The notes beneath the pieces were generated by a model. It was not told the DNA's origin, ran no database searches, and worked only from the letters and a program-made list of their open reading frames with translations. From Mactra quadrangularis (lineage: Eukaryota > Mollusca > Bivalvia > Venerida > Mactridae), in NCBI GenBank assembly GCA_025267735.1, contig CM046311.1, forward strand, positions 22,466,020-22,530,019: DNA of 64,000 nt, read 5' to 3'. Positions 1-12,040 of the stretch are shown in pieces; position 1 is the first letter of the stretch, and each line of letters begins with the position of its first letter. The position numbers were made by a program, and so were the translations under genes.

Positions 1-281
1 ATGACTAATACGGTCATAATATGACCACTTGTTGTCAATTAAAATTTTATTGTTAGTGATTTATTACAAAGTTCGGCTATGAGAAATGCTATTCCTGTCA
101 ATTATTTAGCACATTTCAGGATTTGGTTTGAACAAATGGCGAGCCAAAGAATGGACGAAATAAAATTGCGGCCCGACCCAGACCCTTTCAAATTATTATT
201 ATATAGATAGTTTATTTCAAAATCAATTAGGCCAATTGGCCCATGAGATACAACATACAATTACAAATATCAAACAAAATA

Positions 282-415
282 TCACTCATACACTCACCCT
301 ATCACTTCTGTCTCTCACACACTCAGTCACTCCGTCACTCACTCAGTCAGTCACTCACTTACTCACACACTCACACATACTCCCCTATTCCCATTCTTAC
401 AACTCTTCACTCATG
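282..415. repeat. CACT/TCAC-rich simple repeat
   Basis: A degenerate tetranucleotide tract built from CACT, TCAC and CAGT units. It gives an apparent small reading frame of Thr, Ser, His and Leu that is only a product of the low complexity. Confidence 0.85.
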
Positions 416-1602
416 ACCTAATGTCATACTCATTCTATCACTCTTCCTAGCACAAATACATAATTATATAAATACAATAAACATAACAGTGAGCATTCAT
501 CTTGGGAGAAGCTATATATTAATATTTCTTTAATGGTTAAAACATGAATATTGGGTTTGATCTTGCGTCATGGCCCTCTATTATAGCTCTCAGCGCTATC
601 AGTGTACATAATATTTTACGTGAGAAGGGTTTGCGATAATTAATGTAGGTTGTGACATTAAGCATCTAAACAGACGGTCCAGTCAATAGCAAAGTGGGGT
701 TCTGTTTTATTTTTATTCACTGGCATGTGCTTAGTAACATTTAATAAATTACTTGTGTCGTATTGAGATAGAGTCAGGAAAGATACTCCTCATGTTATTT
801 TTAAAATAATTATGTAACCTTCATCATGATTTTCTCCAAGAATTTCCTTCAGCAACCTGTCAGTGCTTAAATTGAAGATACCCCTCCCAAACCCCATGCG
901 AAAATATTATTGACATGGTATTTATGAAACACTAACTACCATCGCGTAGACTAATATTCCTATTATCAAAATATATATCGAATCGAATTCTTAAAGATGA
1001 CAGTTTTTGGCAAACATAAGCGTTTCCCGCCCTATTACGCACGTTCACCTTCCGGAAAATATTATCCAAGGATAAAACACAAATATTACAGAGTAATTCA
1101 GCGTTTCTTTTTCTTTTGATCTGTTTTATTTGAAAACTTATAAAATTTTATAGACCAGTATTTAAATCCTAAAACAACCGTGATTGAGGGGTTTAATGTG
1201 AAAGCACGGTAGGTGAGAATTTAGCGTGGACCTGAATCACTTTATGGGGCGCGAATTTAAAGCCGGTTTTAATTTTGGTTAAGTCACATAAATCAAGCAG
1301 TCTTTAAGGCTTATTTCGACTCTTTTTATTGGTCGAAACTGGCAAAATATATTTTTGTTGCTGTCACATTGCTATATCCCCACCCCGAATTGACTTATCG
1401 ACGTCTTTATACACTTACATAGAACAATGATATTATAACAAAACTAATGCTGTTTGGAGATCTAAATAAGTAAGTACTCATTTTTTTTTACATTTTGAAA
1501 AGTGGATTTAACTTATCAAATAGAATTTCTATAAAAGAAGAGCAACGCTGTCCCGAAACTCCAAGAATCTTTAAACTGGTACTCAGGTGGTTCGATACAT
1601 TT
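416..1602. other. unassigned AT-rich stretch
   Basis: I see no coding exon, RNA gene or recognisable repeat here. The segment 1-281 left of the simple repeat is likewise featureless. Confidence 0.6.
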
Positions 1603-1848
1603 CTGTGGTGCTTTTCACAAAAAAAAAATCTTACGATAAAAATCATCGTACGTTAAAAGCAGGAAACATTCATAATACCTTCATTCTTTGTCTAATCGAT
1701 TTACAATATTATTTAATTATGTAGAATAATGAATACTTTCTGAAATGCATATCATTATATGATATCATATCTTTTAGGTTTTGAACTAAAATCTTTGAAA
1801 TTGACTTACGATATTTTTTCGTTTATTGTTTTTGTAAAATGACTACAG
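1603..1848 (+). mobile_element. MITE family M1, copy 1
   Basis: A 246-bp element with long imperfect terminal inverted repeats. The left end reads CTGTGGTGCTTTTCACAA followed by CTTACGATAAAAATCATCG; the right end is its degenerate inverse (GACTTACGATATTTTTTCG, then TTTTTGTAAAATGACTACAG). Related copies lie near 21100 (+, left half) and 61848-62098 (inverted, most complete). There is no coding capacity, so it is a non-autonomous DNA element. I could not settle the superfamily because no clear target duplication is visible. Confidence 0.7.
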
Positions 1849-3948
1849 GCCGCGGTTTGATTTGAATTGTACTACATGTATAACACTGTTCGATACAAGT
1901 TCGGGGCCTCTTCATGTGACAGAACGCAATAAAGTTTCCAAGTATCTAAGAATTCTAATCTGTACGTAACAAAATATTTGCATACATTCTGATATGATTG
2001 TCTACTATTGGGTTCATTTAAAGTTTATTGCAATTATGTTTATTATGTGGGTTTTAGGCTTAAATAGTTAATCCTGTTAAGCCTTCTTTTTCTTGAAAAT
2101 AAAATACATTGCAAAACAATTTTTAAATAAAAATGAGCTTTCCAACTTATCTTACGTACGATGAGCGTAAACAACTTTATTGTGATGTTTGAGATATTCA
2201 ACTTTCTTCGAAAATTTACCTTTTGAAAGAAAGTAATTTATCATTCGAGAAGTATTATCTATTACAGTAAAATAAGTAATAATTTTATACCAACCACTCA
2301 ATCTGTTTTGATAAATGGGAAAGTATATCTCCGAGCTTTCACTCTTAAACTATACTCTTCTTAGAAAGAGAGAAAATTCAATTTTCAAAATTTTGTCTAT
2401 CAATTCTATAAAACAAAAATTTTAAAACCGGAAATGCATTAGTCTGATAATAAGGCACGAGGGATGCAATTATTAAATGATAGATGCATGTTTATTACAT
2501 TTCGTCTTAAAGATATAAAAAGTCTTCAAGATAATAAAATTTTACTTATCATAAATGATAAATTCCCTTGAATTTTATGTCCCGTATTCATTTACGTCAA
2601 ATTTTGTTCAATTCGTATCCTGGCATGCATTGTAATCTATTTAAGTAAACGTCAAATTAGATAAACTAAAATTTTCAAATCGAATTCGATGTAATAAATG
2701 TTGCTTTGAATTTATAATACGCGCATTACGCATTAATATTTCTTGAAATGTAATTATAAAATTTTCTTGAGGCATTGTCATGTATACTTGAATTGAGGTA
2801 TCGGAGTACTTAGACGAGTGCTATTTTATTTGTAGATACTCAAAGCTTCCTGCTTGACTTTTTACAATTTAGAAAAAAATCAGAAATTCTTCAAATCAGA
2901 TCGAATTCCCGCATTATGCTGACGATATTAATATAACAATATTCAAGTCAAGACAAAAAAGAAAATTTTCGTCATTGAAGGGGGGGGGGGGGTATTTCAA
3001 TTGCGCTTATGCGAAAATGTTTTCAATTTTTTTAATGTATTGTTTTCTGAAGTTACATGAAACTGTCACCTTATGGAACTTGAATATGCAGTGTAAACTA
3101 GTACACTGTTGACGTTCGGAACTGTAGGAAACTGCCGGCTGAATTTGAAAATGAGATTGTCTGACCAACGCCAAGCTAACTACCCAATAAAAACGTATTT
3201 AAACTAAAAGTCAATGCGGTTTTGGGGCTGAAGTTTATGAGTACAATTTCATTGTCTTGCAAATCAGGTCAATTTAAGCACTGTATGAACTAAAATTTAT
3301 TTTATATAATCCTGTTAAACTTAGCACTAAATGATAGAAGATCTGTCGTAGTTTTATTTAATATAAATCACCAAGGAGTGTTATCTATTCATCTAGTTAG
3401 GTAATGAATTAATACCCCTTTAAATTGAAATACATAAATAATAGTAACTATAAATTAAATATATTGCCTAGCAACGTGAAATAACGTAAAATATCGTAAA
3501 AAATCGTTAGTTGTTTTTTATTACCGCGAGGAATCTCTTATCTGTTTAATATTAAATATAAGGGTAAATTAATCACATATATTAGTTATTGAAAATGGTA
3601 ATACCAATTCAATGAGTGAAAGCTATATGGGTTTAATTAACATATTGTAACAAGTTTGAACTGAAAATTAAACTAGAAATTAATGAAGTTCTGATCTTTA
3701 CACAGTTTTTTAGTTCATTGAAATGATTTTTGTAGATTTTTTTTGGGAAAAAAGACTTGCATGGGCGGATAAAAGCTATGATACTTAATCATTTTATGAA
3801 GTTTTTGAGTTTTAAAAAATCTAGCCCACTTTTAGTTTTTGTAATGTTTTTTTTGCCATTTATCAATATCTATGTCAATTATTTTTGGACAACCAGCTTA
3901 CCTTGCCAATATTTGGGAATCTCTTTCTTTGATACATCCCCCTATGTG
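1849..3948. other. unassigned AT-rich stretch with one G13 run
   Basis: No exon, RNA gene or repeat family is recognised. The only compositional oddity is a run of 13 G at 2980-2992. Confidence 0.6.
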
Positions 3949-4545
3949 GAGTGGGCCCCGAGTGACCGAGCGGTTACGACGTTGGACTGGTTATCATTGG
4001 ATAGCCAGCTCCGCGTTGGTTCAAATCCCATCTTAAACCTACCCCATTGTTTCCTTGAGCAAGAAACTTTATCCTACTAACTCATTACTGGGAGACCAGG
4101 AAGCGGACTCGAAAGTGATTACATTAATTCTAAAGCTACAGTCCCATAAACATAAAAAATAGCCGTGAGGGCACCGTACGGGCGCCGTGCGATCAAGCTC
4201 CGCAAGGACCCGTACGAACTCTTGCGTACCCGTACGTGCTGTTACGTTTTTACCAGGGTCCCTGAGATGAGCGCAGGATACACGTATCAGTTTCAGAGTC
4301 AAATCGTGAACTAAATCGTGGCCGAGTAAGGATTAAACATGCATATCTTCCAGCTACGGCTCCGTACGTGTGTGTTGTTTTGTGCCATGTACGTACCGTC
4401 ATCTTAACACGCAAGGCTTCCCACGACTAACGGCTATCTGCACGTACGGGTCCGCATCAAGCCACGATTTTATGGGACTGAGGCATAACTTGTAAGAACT
4501 TGTTTCACAATCGAGCTAAAATAAATGAGTATAAACTAAACTATG
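3949..4545 (+). mobile_element. SINE-A copy 1, tRNA-derived, interrupted by a MITE
   Basis: The 5' head carries an A-box-like GACCGAGCGGTT (compare GTGGCCGAGCGG in the other copies, the form found in type-II Leu/Ser tRNAs) and a B-box-like GGTTCAAATCCC near 4019. The body shares CCTTGAGCAAGAAAC, AAGCGGACTC and CACAATCGAGCTAAA with copies at 48.2-48.4 kb and, inverted, 61.3-61.6 kb. The tail is AT-rich. A 352-bp MITE (4134-4485) splits the 3' half; removing it with one TAA restores alignment to the other copies. The tRNA identity of the head is inferred from the box sequences. Confidence 0.85.
4134..4485. mobile_element. PIF/Harbinger-type MITE nested in SINE-A
   Basis: The termini are inverted repeats sharing CAGTCCCATAAA. 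The element is flanked by TAA on both sides (4131-4133 and 4486-4488), the target duplication typical of PIF/Harbinger elements. The subterminal zones are unusually GC-rich, with repeated CGTACGG/CCGTACG motifs, against an AT-rich background. There is no coding capacity. The ends resemble those of the larger composite at 15417-17287 (TGCCT start, a GTC[A/C]C core, then an AT-rich stretch), so both probably belong to one superfamily. Confidence 0.75.
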
Positions 4546-5185
4546 TATTTTTATACCGACTACATCGTTTACTATGGCATGGTTATGGATTTGATATTTG
4601 AGAAACGCAAGTTGATAAGTTCTTGTATGGACCGGATGTAAATCCGACAAAAAGGGTTCATCATCCGGCCCTTAGGGATCAAACGTAATAGTATATAAGG
4701 TCAGTGTTGGTTATGAAATCGGACCCTAATGTAAATAATCAAAAGGTGTCAATGTTGACAAGTGGTCCTGTCAAATATTATATTTATATTTACATAACTA
4801 AGTGCCATGGCTAATATATGGCTTTTATTTATGTTTGTGTGTATGTATGTTAAATATTTACCACTCGGCCAGAAATGTTGATTCTTTATCCCTTTGATGT
4901 CCTGCTGGGAACTCCGGGGCAAAATAGGGGCTATCAATTTAACCGGATTAGTGCAAGATAAACGTTTCGCTTGAAGAAAGTGGCGGCTCTATGTTGTTTA
5001 ATTCGGGAAGTAACTTAGTAAATTATGTAAAACGCGCGCGTATAGAATTTCTTATTTTCATGAATAAATTAATACCATAATGTGCAGCAAATGATTAAAA
5101 TTGATGAATGTATCTTGATAATGAGGATCTCACATCAAGGTGTTTTGATTAATGAAAATCTGTTAACATGATCAGTAATTTTCAG
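4546..5185. other. unassigned stretch
   Basis: Nothing recognisable apart from a small inverted repeat, ACCGGATG near 4631 and CATCCGGC near 4661. Confidence 0.5.
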
Positions 5186-5198
5186 ACGGTCATTCAGT

Positions 5199-5339
5199 AT
5201 GGACGATAGTAACATTGCTTCAGTTACACCCGTCCTAAGGGCAACTGAAAAGTTTATCAACAAGTTTGCTTACATTGACGATTACTGGTCATATCGACAC
5301 CTGCCTCATTCAATGACTAAGTGGATAGTATTACAGTTT
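5199..5339 (+). CDS. candidate first coding exon, unknown protein
   Basis: The ATG at 5199 opens 47 codons with a protein-like mix of charged, aromatic and hydrophobic residues (starts MDDSNIASVTPVLRATEK, ends SMTKWIVLQF). A TTTTCAG acceptor-like site ends at 5185, and a GTAAGC donor follows directly at 5340, which would make the exon phase 0. The frame stays open past the donor to 5555, but composition becomes less coding-like. I do not recognise the family and see no signal peptide. It may be a chance open frame; no partner exon was found nearby. Confidence 0.22.
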
Positions 5340-5555
5340 GTAAGCTTTGATATGATACGCCATTATGTCCGGGCACTCGAACTGATGGTATCGTATAATC
5401 TTTTTACGCATTATCAATTTATCCACATCGTTATCGTCTCTCATCTGAAGTCAAACATTGTTGGTTGCAATATAAGATGTTGGCACGAGATAGGCTGTCT
5501 ATTTGTACACAAGGCAGTCCATCATAGCAAAAAAGTCTATTTATGTTTTGATTAA

Positions 5556-6203
5556 ATTCGCTGACAGTATAAATTACTAGACGAATACATGATTATTGGG
5601 TCACAGAACGCTTGATGTCGTCTGCGTGATTGTAAAATGGCGGAATTCGCTGATGAAATCCAGGAAATCACTTCAATTTGATGGAAAAATGAAAAAATTC
5701 GCCAAGTCGTGTTTGTACATATATAATTTCTTCTGATTTTCACTGATTTCTCTATTTTCGTATGCGAGTACACGTTTCAGGCGTGGGAAGGGACGAAAGC
5801 TGACACAACTTCGATTAAGGCAATAAAATTAATCGAAATCAGTGAAGAAATTCATCGAGTAATCAACAGCATTATTTCTTCGGAGTTTCTGTTGTTTCTG
5901 TTGTTTCATTCGAAAGCGGTGATCATTTTTGTTTTGTTTCTTTTATCCGGGTGATTTAAAATAATTCCATCAAATTAATTACGACTTAGATATCTAATTG
6001 CATTGCTGTTAGTGTTACGAAGGCAATGTGTTTTGATAATTGAATTTAATGGAGTTGAATTTTGAAAACTATTTTCGCCTGAGAGAATTGAATCGAGATT
6101 TTGTTTCATTTCTTCAAGGAGAATGTTAAACTTTTACACGTAATTATGTTCCTTGAAAAACACCCTATGTCTCTAAGTGTACACATAATTAAACTACTTT
6201 AAT
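5556..6203. other. unassigned stretch
   Basis: No convincing exon or repeat. A short ATGGCGGAATTC-starting frame near 5636 closes after 13 codons. Confidence 0.5.
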
Positions 6204-6600
6204 CAGGGCTCGAATTTAAGCTCGCATACTCGCAAAATGTGAGTAGAATTTGAAAAATGCGAGTTACTTTTATTTTAACTCGCAAATTTTCGCGAGTTTA
6301 AATCACCGCAAAATAATAATGTTTTAACTAATGAGGCTCAAATCAGATAGATCGATGGTATAATATAATTAAAGATTCACAGTAAAATCATGTTCGATAA
6401 CCTTGTCTATCTCACTAGAACGCACATATTCTATCTTTAGTAAGTATAGTACTAAGTTGCTTTTATATTGCATATACGAATAGTTATTATTTATGCTATT
6501 GAAATTTGAAAAAAATGAGTCATTTTTTCAATTTGTGAGTTGAAATAAAAGCAACTCGCAAAAATTTGCAAGTCAAAGTTTTTGTTAAATTCATGCCCTG
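6204..6600. mobile_element. hAT-like MITE with 7-bp target duplication
   Basis: A 397-bp element whose ends are CAGGGCTCGAATTTAA (left) and the inverse of CAGGGCATGAATTTAA (right), with further inverted similarity through the ACTCGCAAA/TTTGCGAGT blocks. CTTTAAT flanks it exactly at 6197-6203 and 6601-6607. CAGGG ends with a 7-8 bp duplication fit the hAT superfamily. The interior is AT-rich and non-coding. Confidence 0.8.
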
Positions 6601-6607
6601 CTTTAAT

Positions 6608-8377
6608 AATAGAAATATAATAATCATTTTATCGCTTTGACTATTATTTCTCTTGTAATTTACCTATGTATTCTTTCAGTAGAGAATACGGCCAACCTGT
6701 GAAATCGTTTGCACCCCGAACTCGTGAGTATGTGGGCCGGATTGACGACGGTCTAATCATTTGGTTTGATTGCATGAATGCCACGAATGCAGTAATACTT
6801 AATAACTAACTTGAAATGCAAACCCAACAGCAAATAGTTTCAAATTTTCATTGGAAAAAAAACATAATGTGTTGAAGATCTAAAATGACATACACACAAA
6901 TTCTAAATTACTTGACCCTTCAAAAAATACAGTAAAAATATGATAAATAAAAACTAGTTTTGCGGTTTGTATTCGGAGCCAAGAAGGTACGATTTGATAA
7001 TAAAAAACTGTTTAATACTCGTACTTAGTTAGCTGCCATAAATACGATCCTTGTTGAGATTTAGAAAATGATAAACACGTATTAAAGATTACTATACTCA
7101 TAAAACTGGTTTGTCTTCTTGTTGAGAGCTTAAATTTTTCCCAAACATTTTACCAAAGACTTGGCACATGCTTTAGAAGTTTATAGTAAAATAGGATATC
7201 ATAAAGCTAGGCGTGACATTTATTGTTTTGTTGCATGCTATCTGTATCAAGTCTGCAGCTCTAAAAATGCAGGCGATGAAAGAAAGTGCAGTCTACTTGA
7301 GAGCACGTGCATTGTTTACTTTACAAATTAGATTATGCATATACACATTTGTTTTTTGTTTATTTTAATTTAATTGCTCGGTTGCGAAACAAATAGATGT
7401 TAAAAATGCATGTATTAATCACATACGTATCCGCTACCCGACGGCACTTTCGTCTGTTCCAGTACAAACCGTCCAGAAAACCTAACTTTGAAATTTATTA
7501 CCCGTGAAAATGCTTTTTTACCATCGGATCATAGTTTCATTTTTTTCGCAAATCTATTTAATGCATTCACATGAAAAGTTTTGCACAGTTTTATACAGGT
7601 TTGCAACTGTTTGGTTTCACTTTTAAGTGAAGAACTCAAAGTATATATTTTCACCACAAAGTATCATCTGAAAAGAATTCACCATGTTTTAAATTCGCTT
7701 AGCATCTTTGATTCGGCAACACCTACGGTTTAGGATATCTGTATTTCTACTTAATTTTAAACTATCACGCTAGGTATTTTCTTATAGTGTATGCAAAATA
7801 CATTAAGTTTCGTCCATGAAAGAATGCTTGATTGAATTAATGTACCTTTTGAAGAAGTCCCAAGGGGTTTTTCTATGCCTAACATAAAAACGTTTTTATG
7901 AACTATTAACTTCAATATAGGCATTTTATTCAGACATAAAATCACAGACTTTTCAATTAATATTCAATCAATTTTCAATTAACTTCTTGCAAGTTTCTAT
8001 AATCAGTTTGATCTTTGCCTTGTTAGAAGTTCTCGTGTCAGAATGTTTGTCTCTCTAGAACGTTAGTCTGCGGACAAAAATATAATGTAGTCTCAAGACG
8101 TATCATAGGCTAACACGATAAGCTAAAGCCCCATCATTAATAGTATGGATTGCAGAGAAAATAGACATTTATCTACTTTAATGACCAAATATAACTTATG
8201 ACTACTTTAAATTTATACTGAAATATGTTGTAATGTTTAATAGGTTTATTTTATATAAATATTACATATTTTTCATTGGCGCGCACTATATTATAAGAAA
8301 TATCAATCTGATTAAACCCCGATCTAAAATGTTCCGCTCGCATACTCGCTAATTTAGATCTGGCCTTTTCCAAACGA
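6608..8377. other. unassigned AT-rich stretch
   Basis: I find no exon, RNA gene or known repeat. Possible reading frames are short and compositionally non-coding. Confidence 0.55.
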
Positions 8378-8397
8378 AGGTCACGTTCAGGTGACCT
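8378..8397. promoter_or_regulatory. inverted AGGTCA-type half-sites
   Basis: AGGTCAC and GTGACCT form a perfect inverted repeat with a 6-bp spacer. AGGTCA is the generic nuclear-receptor half-site. The spacing is not the classical 3-bp palindrome and no gene start is adjacent, so function is speculative. A tighter relative is at 43782-43795. Confidence 0.25.
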
Positions 8398-8766
8398 TTT
8401 CTCATCATAATATTCATGACGAAATTGTTATGATACGTAACTTGTTTACAGCGTCTACGTCACACAATTTGAAATGAGCCACCAATCGCAGACTGTGAAT
8501 AATGCCGCTGTTAAATTAGCATGCAAACCTTGGTCTAAAAATAGAAATTACGAAATCAAAATGTGATTAATAGTGTTTTCGTCTAGATGAAAGCTACGCA
8601 TCAGGTCGACACAAAGTTCATCTCGACGTGACCTTGCATTGAGAAAGTAGAGATCCAGTACGACAACGCTCTACAGGATATCTGTTTACGGAGATCGAAG
8701 AAATATATAATAATCTGTGAATTAATAAACAGAACTTAAAATATGATTATTTTCAAACTACAATAT

Positions 8767-8912
8767 CACAATGGCAATACCACGTGACTATGCCATAAAA
8801 ATGCTACGGTAAAAGACTTACAGCTCTTAATAAATTCAAGGCTGGGTTTTTACTGTTTATACTTCAAACCGTAGCATTTGTGATGACATAGTCACGTGCT
8901 ATTGTCACAGTG
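8767..8912. mobile_element. short hairpin MITE
   Basis: About 42 bp of each end are inverted copies: ACCACGTGACTATG on the left, CATAGTCACGTGCTATTG on the right, with ATGCTACGGT next to the loop side of each arm. The element is 146 bp, non-coding, and flanked by AATAT on both sides (8762-8766 and 8913-8917). The transcript of either strand would fold into a long hairpin. Confidence 0.8.
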
Positions 8913-8918
8913 AATATG

Positions 8919-9299
8919 CAGTACCCACCAAAAGTTTGGAGACAAAAGCAATTTACTACAATTCTTGAATTTTGATGATTATTTTTGTAAAATCATTATT
9001 TGTAATATATTTAAATATGGTTTGTGATAAAATGAAAATAATTTTCATGAATACATGTAAAACACATTTAAAAGATTCAGCATATGACATCATGACGCTT
9101 CCAAAAATATGTTTATTGTAATCATTTTTCGTAACATAGTTTTTATGCTATTTTTTGTAGTCTCAGTTATGGGCAAAAAGATAACCAAAAAAAGCAAAAC
9201 TAAAAAAGCTTTTCAAAAAAAACCGTTATCAAATTTTGAAAAAAAGCCATGCAGTTGGCCTACAAAGTGAAAATGTCTCCAAACTTTTGGTGGATGCTA
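8919..9299. mobile_element. Tc1/mariner-like MITE
   Basis: A 381-bp element ending in CAGTACCCACCAAAAGTTTG on the left and the inverse of TAGCATCCACCAAAAGTTTG on the right, followed on both arms by GAGAC. A TA follows the right end; the left flank is TG, which can be a mutated TA. CCCACCAAAAGTTTGGAGAC-type ends are characteristic of Tc1-like elements. No transposase frame remains. Confidence 0.75.
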
Positions 9300-9584
9300 T
9301 AGTTAAATAATCTTTACAAACGCGTTTTATTCTGTCCATATATTCAATTCAATGTCTGAAGTTAAGACTACCACATGATCATAAATTATCTTGATAGAAT
9401 ATTATGTGTAAAATAATCATTTACTGTAACACGTCTACAGACTATAAAATACAAATTTTCTCAAATTCTAAGACAATTCTTTGATAAACAATATAACAGC
9501 CAGACATTAGCTTGCTGCTGGTTTGTAATAATATGAAAATTGATATTGCTTTAAATGGTGATGTAAAATGGATCATGTGATCAA

Positions 9585-9905
9585 AATCCTTTGGGCTATA
9601 GAACTATTGGTATAAAGGGGTAGTGGGTTGGATTCCCGGGCGGGGCATACTTTTGGGGAGATTTGTCATGAAATTATCTATACGGATATTCTCCCTAATA
9701 TCACTGATTCTTGATCATGTAGGACGGCTGTCAGTCACTGATAGAAGTATATGCCTGAAGTATATGCCTAGTTACTGGTTAACAGCTGAATCCGGAGATT
9801 TAGCCTTTTCCAGGAACGACGAGAAGGTTGACTGACCGCTATGAAAGAAAAGCAGTAGGTGGCTACGACTGAAAGTAGTCCAGTATCAATGCATTCCAGA
9901 AATGA
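9585..9905 (+). mobile_element. SINE-B copy 1
   Basis: The head has a B-box-like GGTTGGATTCCCG at 9627-9639 and a decayed A-box region. The body shares CATGTAGG, CTGTCAGT, ACTGGTTAACAGCT and TTTCCAGGAAC with the copy at 14818-15219. The frame at 9623-9835 is a by-product of this repeat. Confidence 0.7.
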
Positions 9906-10464
9906 TAGTTAGGTTAGGTGAACCGTCCACATAAATGATGGTTACAGGGATATACAAGCAAATGACTGTGCCAAAAGGGGAATCACCAAGCTAATAATAC
10001 ATTTTATATGTCGTACTTGCTGAAATTAAACAATTTCATTATTCGCTTCTTGTCTTTTCAACATTCTTAGGCAGTTAGGATATCTTTTTAATAGAATTAT
10101 ACTAATGTTTCACAATAACAAGCTCTAGTATCGTTTCATCAGTTAATGCATATTTCAATACTAATCTATTTTTAGCTAACCTGACCCACGTGTGTCTAGT
10201 TAGGAAACACCCCATATATTACGAGAAAATAAAGAAATATTTTTCCAAGTAATATACAGTATGTCTGTTGCATTCACAGTTATAAGAAATATAATTCAAA
10301 ATCAGGAAATATGAAGTTGAACTTTTGCCTGTATATCCCTTTAAGTTAGATGAACTGTTCATATCATATGTCTATGTCTAATAAATGCTGTAATACTAAG
10401 GCAAACCATTGAAGTAAAATCCTTTTGTCACGATGGAAAGTAAAATTCATCCTACAATCCACGG
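9906..10464. other. unassigned AT-rich stretch
   Basis: Nothing supported here. Confidence 0.5.
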
Positions 10465-10555
10465 CGTACATCCTACCTTACATTTCTCTTTCTTAGATGG
10501 TTCGCACATGACGTACACCCTTCCTTACATTTCTCTTTCTTAAATGGTTCGCACG
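10465..10555. repeat. two-copy 47-bp tandem repeat
   Basis: Both units share TTACATTTCTCTTTCTTA followed by ATGGTTCGCAC, starting at 10465 and 10512, with a few substitutions. Confidence 0.8.
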
Positions 10556-11786
10556 CATTTACGCCTAGCTTGGTTACAAATCATAAGTCTTTAATTAACA
10601 CACAAACGGTTCTTCTTTTTTTTAGTTTTAAAATTCTGAAATAAAAGGATTTTCTTCCAAGGACAAATAATAAACAATTTTACACCCTCTGTGAAAGTAA
10701 CAAAAAATCTTCAAATATAACATCTTAACAAGGCATTTCAGCATGTTATTAATAACGTTAATAACATCCAAATTTATTAAAGATTTGTTTCAGTCAGTAA
10801 ATCAAATAGAAAGACTTCCTAAATGGAGGATTTATTAATTCTAACTCCTGAAGTGAGTTGAAATATCTGACAGGTTTTATTATTTCACCCTACCACAGTT
10901 GTGAATTTACATCATTAATAAAGTTATTTATATATAAATATATACAGTAAAACATGTTTTCAACAAGCCTGGCACTGAAACATCAGTGAACAATGCTGGG
11001 TGCAATGGTCGGTAGGACGCTGGCTAAAAAATTGCTGAGTCTCTTGTTCTAATCCATTAACTTAAGAAAATAATTTAATAATGTGATTATACATCAATAT
11101 CTGTTATGTCCACCACGTCTATGGATCACGGCAAGCAATGGTAAACGCATAGACCTGCCGTAACGTCTAATAACGTCGATGAGATTATTAAACTATTTTC
11201 CTGAGTTTATACAAGCGAAGAAAAACAAAGAACGTCTGCAACTTTTACTTTTCGTCCCTCTGTCTTTAAACGTTAATTATGCTTAAGATATTAACTGAAA
11301 TTTAATAAAATTTACATGGATATGTGGCAAATAGATTTTACTAAAGAATGATACCAAACATACCTACATTGAATTCAACATATCCGAAGATCATAAGTTA
11401 CTTTTACCTTTTCTTCATTATGAAAATGAACGTCTTATTTATCATCACTGTTAACAAAACAGGTTTCAATCCCATGTCAGGACATCTAACCACAGAATAT
11501 TAAAAGTATGAAAATCAACCCTAAATTTAGTACATGTGTCACTTTAATAAATATAGCCTGTATTGACCAATAACAGGTATAATAAACTACGAATGTTGTG
11601 TTTGTTCGTGCATCGTATGGACATAATTTGAAATTCTGAGACCTTTTTTCCGAATAAACGCGCGATATGCTTGTTATCTTGAACAAAATGTGCATATTTT
11701 AAAGTGAGGTCATTTAATTCGATGTTAAATGAAACATTCCATTTTATAAATAATATACATATGCACAGGGATGTCTGTTGTATGAA
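10556..11786. other. unassigned AT-rich stretch
   Basis: No exon, RNA gene or repeat family recognised. Confidence 0.5.
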
Positions 11787-11900
11787 GAACAGAACAGAAC
11801 AGAACATACACTTTATTTGCTCACACCAAGATACATGGTACATGAGAACAAATTAATACAACATAATACAATAATTAACATAGATCACATGACATACAAA

Positions 11901-11957
11901 CAATATATATATATACATGTATATATAAATACATACATACATACATACATACATACA
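11901..11957. repeat. TA and CATA microsatellite
   Basis: A short TA run followed by about eight CATA/ATAC units, lying inside the LINE 3' region. Confidence 0.9.
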
Positions 11958-12040
11958 TCTCTCTTACTCATTCACACTTGCAGCCTAATGCTCTAAGAGA
12001 CTATGAAATAAATTAAATTTTCAATAAATTAAAAAGAAAA

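Noticed and set aside
3757..4080. 107-codon + strand frame
   Set aside because: Its 3' half runs through the SINE-A head and body; composition of the rest is Phe/Leu-rich chance sequence.
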